Origin: a virus
Virus record (IMG/VR): IMGVR_UViG_3300020442_004062
Span: 1-23,731 of that record
DNA: 23,731 nt
Strand: one strand, 5' to 3'
Within the stretch, counting starts at the first letter, position 1; every line of letters begins with the position of its first letter. Both the position numbers and the translations under genes were made by a program. The notes under the pieces were generated by a model, which was not told where the DNA came from, did no database searches, and was given only the letters and a program-made list of their open reading frames with translations. Positions 5,862 to 14,800 of the stretch are shown here, in pieces.

Positions 5862-8800
5862 ATGGCAGAAAGACCTATAGCAGAAGGCACTATTCGTTTT
5901 AGTCCAGACATGCGCTCGCTGGCGAATGTCGAAAAAAGCGTTAAAAAGGCCATAGGAAGAATCGAGAATATATCCGCTCGCGGTGGATTACTCTCGAAAA
6001 ACTACGTGCAGCCCTTGGGGCAAATAACTGGTGCTGCTGACGAATTCACCAAATCTCTAGAAGCCTCAAATGCTCGTGTTATCGCCTTCGGCGCATCAGC
6101 AGGAATCATTTACAACGTACAACGAGCCATAACAGCTAGTGTTAGCGCTGCTGTTGAATTGGAAAAAACTCTTGCTGATATCAACGTAATTTTAAACGAG
6201 ACCAATTCGGGTCTACAGCGTTTTTCAAACGAACTATTCAACATAGCAAAAGGCACGGGACAAGCCTTTAATGCTGTTAGCGAAGCTGCTCTTGAGTTTG
6301 CTCGTCAAGGTCTAGCGGTAGAAGAAACCCTCAAGCGTACCAGAGACGCAATGATTCTTGTGCGTTTGTCTGGCTTGGACGTTAAAAGTTCTGTTGAGTC
6401 GATTACTGCGACCTTAAACAGTTTTAACAAAACAGTTATTAACTCTACCGAGTTAGTTAACAAACTGGCAAATGTTGACGCGGCTTTTGCTGTTAGCTCC
6501 GCTGACCTTGCTGAAGCTATTCGTCGTGTGGGTAGTTCAGCGCAAGATTCAAACGTAAACATCGATCAGCTTATCGCGCTTGTTACCACTGCCCAACAAG
6601 TTACTGCTCGTGGCGGTTCTGTTATTGGTAACTCACTCAAAACGATTTTCACAAGACTGCAAAGACCTCAAGTAATTGCGGACCTTGAAGCTTTCGGTAT
6701 CGTAGTCAGAGATCAACAGCAGAATATGTTAAGCACAATGCAAGTGCTGCAAAACTTTGCTAATACATATGACCAACTTTCTCCTAGCGCAAAAGCAGTT
6801 ACCGCCGAGCTTGTTGGTGGTGTTTTCCAAATCAACGTGCTGAAAGCTGCATTGGGTGATTTGGGCAAACAATATTCAATTTACGATAGGGCTTTAAATG
6901 TCTCTCTAAGCTCAACAAACGAAGCCATAGCAAGAAACGAGTTACTAAACAAGACCCTATCTACTTTAATAAATGAAACCCTAGTAAACGTGCAAAAAGT
7001 AGGTGCGGCGTTTGCTAGTATGACAATCACGCCAACCTTAACAAACGTTTTGGAAAGCGTAAACAGCGCGGTTGAAAAATTAGAAGAAAAAGCCGCCGAT
7101 GGAGACTTGGGCGTAACCTTTGGTAAGGGTATCCTTCAGGGATTAAGTAATGTACTCAGCGGTCCAGCTTTGATAGCAATTGCTGGTGTTTTGGGCAAGC
7201 TAACTTTTAGTTTCTTTAAGTTTTCTTCAGAAGCTGTTAAGACTTTTGCGGGATTAAACAGTACGGCCAACCAGCAAAAAGACGTTCAAACTTTGATTCA
7301 AAACCTACTGATTAAAAACCCCTCCTTAATCCAAGCGGCAACTTCAAGCGCCGAAGGTTTGAAGATGGTTGAGCAAGAAATATTAAGAATTGTTCAAAAT
7401 AGAAATGTTGCTTTAAATGAATCTTCGATTCTTGCCGCTAAGATGTCCGCTAATTTAAGCGCGGCAGACTTCAAAAGCGTAAGAAGTATAAACGCTAGTA
7501 ATTCTAGCTCCTCTTCTGATACTAGTAGTGAGGGCTTTGTACCCACATTTTCAAATGGCTTTGTTCCTAATTACAACCGCAAAAACGAGCAAGCCGAAGT
7601 AATCGGCGCTTTGCAAGGTGGTTATATGCCAGGCAAGATCGACACAATGCAAATTCAAGGCATTGGCAGAGTTACTTACAATCAAGCTGAAGAAGTAAAA
7701 CAATTCCCAGGCATGGATCAGCCTGCGATTATTCCACCAAGAGAAAGTGAAGCGGGCAAAAATTACGAGAGAAGATTCAAAGCCGCGCATGGATTCAATC
7801 CTTATCACCAAGGAATGATTCCTAACTTCAATAAGGAAGAGGGAATAAGAGTCGTTGATGGTGACACTATCGAGGCTATGGCCACTCAAGCGAAAAGCTA
7901 TAGACTATCAAAAGTTGACGCTGCTGAGACGAGTGATCAAGTGCATGGAGCAGCAGCGACAAGGCTATTACAGAATTCAACTTTAAGTAAAAAAGAACGA
8001 TTTGAAAGAGCTATTGCAAAAGGCGAAAAAGCCGCTTACGGGCGGGGCTTGTTTGTTGATGAGCCGTTTCAAAGACTTTTAGTAAGGAGAGGACTTGGAG
8101 TCCCTGATTTAAGATACGCTAGTAAAGACTATCTTAGTAAAGATATTGAATTCGCAAGAGAGAGAGGACATGGAATATGGGGAGACAAAAGCAACCCAAA
8201 AGCTGAACAATATGACCGACAGGTTGGATTGGTGGCCAAAGAGAAAAACCTAGACTATCTAACCAAGGGAGGGTCTATCAGCACGATGGATCGGAAGAGA
8301 GCAAGAAGAATGGGTCTCGAAACGCGCCTTTCTCAACGCGCCCATCACCGCAACATGGCTCAAGGTTTTGTTCCCAATTTAATTACAGACGCCATATACG
8401 AAAAAAACCTTGAAAACAAAATCAAACAAGGCAAAATCTCAAGAGAAGAATTAGAAATAATAAGAAACGAAAAAATCGTTCCAAGTTTTGCTTATGAAGG
8501 TTTGCGTGATGAAGATTTAGGTAATGCATTTGTTAATGTAAACCCAAATAACAAAGCAAAAACAATCGACACTCATTTAACTGAAAAAGAAATCACCAAA
8601 CGTGTTGGTGGCAAAACTCTTATCAGAGGCCCAGAAGGAGAAACACTTATTTTTGGCGGTGACTTAGAAGGCAGAGCGGGCTCTATCACCGTTGGAGGCT
8701 TGAACGCCAGAAAGATCAAAAAAAGTAACGCAAAATTCGCGCCGCTACTCAATCAAATGCCAAACCTGTTCGACGGTTTAGCTTACCAGATCCAGGGTGC

Positions 8801-11800
8801 TATAGGCGCTAAGTTCGATCCAGGAAGCACAAGTGGCGCTGTGGCTGGTGTTAAGTTTGAAGAAGAATTTGCTGAAAAGTATGGACTGCCAGACGCTGGA
8901 GCCAAAAAAGGCAGTGACTTTGTTATTGCTGAAGAACTGGCGCGAGAGTTGGGCACTTCAAAACATTTACAGCTAAAACTTTCTGTGTTCGAGCGAAGCA
9001 AGCGTGATATTAAAAAAGTTGTGGATGTTGCAAGCGCGTTCAGCAACTACTTGGTTCACATGCTCACCAACAACATCAAAACCCAAGGACTTTCAAAATT
9101 AGTTGGCCCAGAAAGATACAGGCAGGCTATGGCCGTTATGAATCAAAACCCTGCTATGAAATCTGATTGGACAAAATACTTTGGCCAGAAGGGCATAATG
9201 GCTGACGGGTTTGTTCCGAACTTTGCACAAGACGCTCTTAAAGCCGCTATTGGCCGTGAGATGGCGGCTGGTTATTCCCGCAGTCAAGTCAAAGTTGGTT
9301 ACGATTCGAGACTCGCCGCAAGCGGTGGCATCGGAGTGTACAACGCGTCTGAGGGCTCGCTTGGTCGCGCTATCAACATGCACAGAGCTTCTGGAAAGAG
9401 CATGAAAGACTTGCAGACCCAAGGCGCGAGTCATGGGTTTGTACCAAATTATGCAACAGACTTTGGAGACTTTGTTGGCGGAGGAATGGGTTTAGCTTTA
9501 ATCGCTCCTGCGGTAATGAACATGGTATCCTCAATGAGAGAGATTAGGGATGAAAGAGATAAAGAGGCTAAATCTATTGCAAATCTTGAAGATAAATTCG
9601 CTAAAGCAGGTCAAGCCGCAGAAAACCACGCCGCTAATCTTCAAACTTTAGAGACCGCAGAAAGCGAAGCTTCAAATAATGTTAGCACATTAGCCCAAAG
9701 AAAAGAGCGAGCTCAAAGAGACTTGGCTGATCTTAAACCAGAAAGTTTTGAGGGTCTTGGGCCTAGCGGTAGTGGGGGTCGCTTTTCAGTCAACGAAGTC
9801 AAAGATTTTGGAGCAGGGCTCGGCCTTGAGAGTAGGAAAGGCAAAGCAGGATTTAAAGACTTAAGTAAGCCAGGTAGAGAAAATGAACTGAGCTATACAG
9901 AAGTTGAAGACCTACTAAAAAAAGAACACGCTGCGGAGCAGAGAAAGCAATTTAACGAAGAACAGGAAAGAAGACAGCAAATAATAGATGAGCTAGACTC
10001 TCAGTTAGAATCAGAAAGAGAAAGCGCAACCGAGGCTAAAGAAAAAAAAGAAGCCCTATCTAAAGAAACAAGCTCTAGAAAAAAAGCTTCAGACGAAGCT
10101 AAAGAAGAGCTAGAAAGCGCTAAGAAAAACAGAACAGGAAGATTCAGTAACGAAGCAATTTCCAAGGTGGGCCTAGGGTTATCATTTGCAGCGCCGATGG
10201 TAGCTGGTCAACTTTCTCAATTTGCTGGCAGCAACACTGGTGTATTTGGCAGAGCATCAATAAACGCCTTGGGTCAAGGCATCGGTACTGCTGGTATCAT
10301 GGGCACAGCAGGCGCTGAATTTGGCACAAAAATAACAAAAGACTTGCAAGAAGGAACTGGGTTTGTAGGTGAGACGTTGGGATTAAGCGCTGACAAAGGA
10401 GCAGGAAGAGCTCTTGGGGCGGTAGCAAGAGTCGCTGGCCCTGCTGCAATGGCAATAGGCATAGGTAAAGCCATAGACGACATGGGCAAAGCAATGGCCA
10501 AAGCCGAAATCCAAGAAAAAGCTGATAAGATAGGCGGAGAACTAGAGCTTTTAAGCACACAATTCAATAGAGTGCAGCAATCAGGCCAAGCATTCATGAC
10601 TAGCTTTGACAAGCTGCAACAAGCTTATGACAGCCCGCTAGACACAAACCCAGCAGACGTTCAAAGAGTTCAAGCTGACCTAGCAAAAGCCTTAAGTGAC
10701 GCTCCCGCAGAATTTAGAGAAAAAATAAGAGCAGCCGCTGGTGACGCAGACAAAATCAGAGAAGCTTTCAGCGAAATAAGCACTGAACTCCAAAGACAGC
10801 AGGCATCATTAAAGGCTGCTCAAGACTTGTTTACTATGCAAGCTGATATGGCTGCTGGAGGGGGCTTCTTTTCTCAGATTCTTGGAAGAGAAGACACCAC
10901 AATTTTTGAAAATGATGCTGAAGGCAAAAAAGCCCTTTCTGCCGCAAAAGCCACCGTAGCTGGCGGATTGGATAGGCCAGGAATAATCAAAGCTTTAGAG
11001 CAAGGCAGGGAACTTGATGTCGCTGGTAAAGACATGTCTGAGTTTTTAGGCGAAGATTTTAAAGAAGCTTTTGACGGATTAAAAGACGCTGGAGACCAAG
11101 AAAAAATAAGACAAATAATCAGAAAATTCTTTAAAGAAATCAAAGATGGAGCCGCAGACGCCGCCAAGGTAGCAAAAGATTTAGAGCGCAGACAAGCAAT
11201 CGAAAAAGCTTATCAAAAAGAACTTAAAAACTTAAACACACAATTAGACACATTTGTTTCTAGCTTGGGTAAAGTTGCAGCTAGAGTTGAAAACAATCTC
11301 AAGTCAGTGTCTAAGCTAGCCGATAACATCAAAGACTTTCAGTTAGACATGCAAAAAGCCCGATTCGAAGGGGCTAGAACATTACAGCAGCCATTCCTAA
11401 CAAAACAGGAGCAAGTGAGAAGCAACGCCGAGTCGCGTCAATTCGAAATAAGAGCCGATTCTATAAAACAAATGCGTGACGCAGTCAGAGACGGTAGCTT
11501 CAACGTCTTAAACGCTGTATCTGGACAATTCAACGAGGCTGCTGGCAAAGTACAGCAAGCTGCTACAGATTTATCAAAACCACAAAGCAGAGAAAACGTT
11601 GTAGCGTTCCAAAGAACCAACAGAGCATTAAATGGTCTTGCTCCAATTATTGAAAGCGCATTTAAAACATTTTCTCAAAACTCAGGAAAACTTGACGCTC
11701 TCATTGGCATAGAAAAACAAATAGAATCAGAACTAGTAAATGCAGGCTACACAAACCAGCAGGCCAACGCTATTGCTGAAAATGTTAAGCAAGAAATTTT

Positions 11801-14800
11801 ATCACAAAAAGACGCCACTGTTAATAAACTAAGCGAAATCGCTCAACAACAAGTTATGCAGTTAAAGCTGCAAGAAGAGCAAGCTTATTGGGCGCAAGAA
11901 GAAGCCAAGCTTCAAGCTAGGTTAAACTCTTTCGGCGGAGCTTCTGATTTCGGAAGAGGCGGTGCAACTAATTTATCTGGTAACTTTGACAGATTCCAAA
12001 CCGCATTAAGCTCTGCGATAGGCGCTCAGATTTCTAAGGGAATAATTGAATTAGGTAGAGCCAACTCTCAGATTCTTGATCTATTGTTAAACAACATGAA
12101 CATGGATTTCTTGAGAGACAATGTGGAGGGTCTCACGCCATTACTTGGGCCAGCTATCCAAGGAAGAGCCGCAGATATTCAATCTCAAATAAGCTTTGCT
12201 TCAAGGCTTGCTAACATACAAGGAGTAGACATTGATACTAGCGGTATTGACGCAACTCAAATAGCCACCGAACAAATCGCTTCGCAGCTTAAGCTAAAAG
12301 ACCTGCCTGATGATGTAGCCAAAATCAGAGAGAACACCGCTTTGCTTAATACTCTTATTGCTTCTCAAGCAAATGATATTGCAGCCGCAAATAGAGGGGC
12401 ATTCGAAGACGCTCTTAACGCTACTGGTCTTCACAATGTTGATCATAACACTAATCAAGGTATTTTAGCTACCCAAACTGCTGGTGTGAATTCAGTCCGT
12501 GTCGGTAACGCAATAGGCACAACAAACAGAGACGGCTTTAATGCGCTACTTGACCTTCAAAAGAACACGCTGCCAAGCGCTATAGGTCAGAACATTAATT
12601 CTAGTTTAAAACCGTTCTCTGACCGCTTAGAGAATCTTCAAACAATAATCAAGCAAATAACAGCTTTAACAGCGGGTAGAGATTTAGAAGTTAAACTGCT
12701 TGAAGCAAAAACAGAATTTAACGCCACTAGAAGTGGTGATCAAATAAAACAAATTGAAGACGCCACAGATTTTGTAGAACTCTCTAATATGGATCAGGAT
12801 TTTGGTGGCAGAGCCCGAATGAAAGCCGACGACAAGTTTGTACAGGCAATTGCAGACGCTGGCGGCGGAGACATGAGGACGGGCTTGGTAGATGTTCTTC
12901 GTAGAAGAGTTAGGGGTGCTGGTGGAAGTAAAGGCGCTAGAGAAGCTAACGAAGAATTGTTTCAAAGTTTCAGAAATGCCGCTAAAGCTAAAGGTCTCGA
13001 AGACGTATTCGACTTAAGGGTTGAAGGGGCTACTCGATTTCTTCAGACAGGATTCAAAAATCAATTAGTTAATGTTCCAGATATGGTTGGAAGGACCAGA
13101 GATGGAAAAATATTAGGCGAAGGAGAGCAGGGATTTAATGAATTAAGAAGTCAAAGAGGTTTTGGTTCAGCCGAGGGGCCATTATTGTTTGCCGAGTTTT
13201 TAACAGGTAGAAAAGATAAAATTTTAGCACCCGCTAGGGCAGCAGAAGCCAAATTAGCTACTGCTCAAGGCGAAATAAACGAATTCATAACAAGAACAGA
13301 GCAAGAGACTGGGGCTAAATTAAAACTAAGCCCCGAAGGCAAGCTAGTAAGAGTAGCAGAAAAAGTTGAGCCCCCAAAACCACCCGCCCCTATCCCTGTT
13401 CCGCCGCCAGTTGGAAAACCGCAAACTGCGGCAGCGGCAGCAGCACCAAAGAAGCCCATACAGTTTATCGAAGCAAAACCCGATGTTAGCGGAGAAGGAA
13501 TAGTAGGAGGCGGAGTCACGCCATTCTCTTCTTCCCGTAACGTAATGGTTGAAATATCTCAATTCAGAGAAAAATCAATAGAAGCACTAAAAGAAGAGTC
13601 TGAAAAACGAAGATTAGGGGTTGAAAAAGATAGAGAGGCTTTAACTCAATTAGATAATAATCTAGTATTAACAGAAGAAGGTAAAGCCAAACAAAAAGAA
13701 CAAATAAGAAAAAGATTAGAGTTTAATATTTTAGTAAAGCAAGGGCTCGATACTTTGGTTAAAAATAAAGAGGCCGAGCAAAAGAGAAGAGACCTCATTG
13801 AGAAAATGGTCGCTGAAACCAGAGCTCAAGTTGCCACAATGGAAGCCATTGCTGGCAACACACCAAAGCTAACTGAGTTGATGGAGTTGTTCCGAGACGT
13901 GCAAATGAAAATGCTGGACAAAAAAGCATTTAGTGCCGCCGAAGAAATTCTTAAATTAGGTGTTACTGGAGGAGACCCAGAGCAAATCAGAAACCAAATT
14001 CAAAGCCAATTTGAAACTGGAGTTAATGCTTTAACTCGCGTCGAAGGAGGGAACACAGAGCTAGCCAAACAAAGAGCCCAGAGAATTGCTCAAATGGGCC
14101 TAGATAGAAGGCAGGCTGGTTTAGATCAATTTGCTTTAGGCATAGGCTTAAGCGAAGGCTCCTCTCTTCAAGATATTCTTTCTTCTACTGGGTCAGACAC
14201 TGAGGTTGGCAAGCTACTTCAAGCTGGAGATATAGTTGGGGCCGCTGTGGCAGCAAATAAAAGTGGCGAAGCAAATATTGATATCGAAGAACTCAAAAAG
14301 AAAATGAATGAAGTCGGCTTCTCTACTGTTGAAGCCGCAAGAATAATTCAAAACTCTCAAATAGACAAAGAACTTAGGTCTCTAGGCAACTTCGTTGAAA
14401 AAGCAAAAGCTGGCTTGATAGACTCCGAAGCCATAAACGCAAAAGTCGAATCAACGTTTGCTAGATTTGTTAAAAACGGTAAAAATGAAGAAGCAGTTTT
14501 CCAGAAAATCGCAAAGCTAAGAGAAGCCCAAGTACAAAAAAGACAAGAAGAATTTGCTAGAGAAATCAAAGTATTAAAAGAAGCAAGAGACTTTGAGTTG
14601 AATCAGAAAATCCCGCAAGACCTTACCGAAGCTCTAACAAAAGCTCAAGAAGGCTTGTCAAGCTTCGGGGAAATCAATCAAGTTATAGGTGGCGCTATTC
14701 AAACGTTTATCGAGAAAGGCGGCGATTTAGACAAAATAGGAAAAACATTAGAGCAACTTCAATTAGAGAAGTCTTCCAAAGCAGCAGACGAATTCGCTCG

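Larger units (their letters stand above)
7533..9455 (+). repeat. Array of six G-F-V-P-N-type motifs inside the tape measure
   Basis: Copies start at TMP residues 558 (GFVPT), 566 (GFVPNY), 651 (GMIPNF), 835 (GFVPNL), 1116 (GFVPNFA) and 1192 (GFVPNYA). Their base positions are 7533, 7557, 7812, 8364, 9207 and 9435. The residue before the glycine is often small or polar (E, N, Q, D, H). Codon choice varies between copies, so this is a conserved protein motif and not a recent DNA duplication. The copies bound segments of about 79, 178, 275 and 69 residues with unrelated sequence, like punctuation between modules. The motif does not recur elsewhere in the TMP. Confidence 0.9.

Noticed and set aside
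9099-9434. Open frames on the opposite strand of the tape measure gene (for example 111 and 112 aa) as genes
   Set aside because: They are antisense shadows of a strongly coding frame, without ribosome sites or recognisable domains.
13371-13455. Pro/Ala-rich, GC-rich patch in the tape measure as a recombination or origin site
   Set aside because: It reads cleanly as a proline/alanine linker in frame, with no repeats or palindromes beyond codon repetition.
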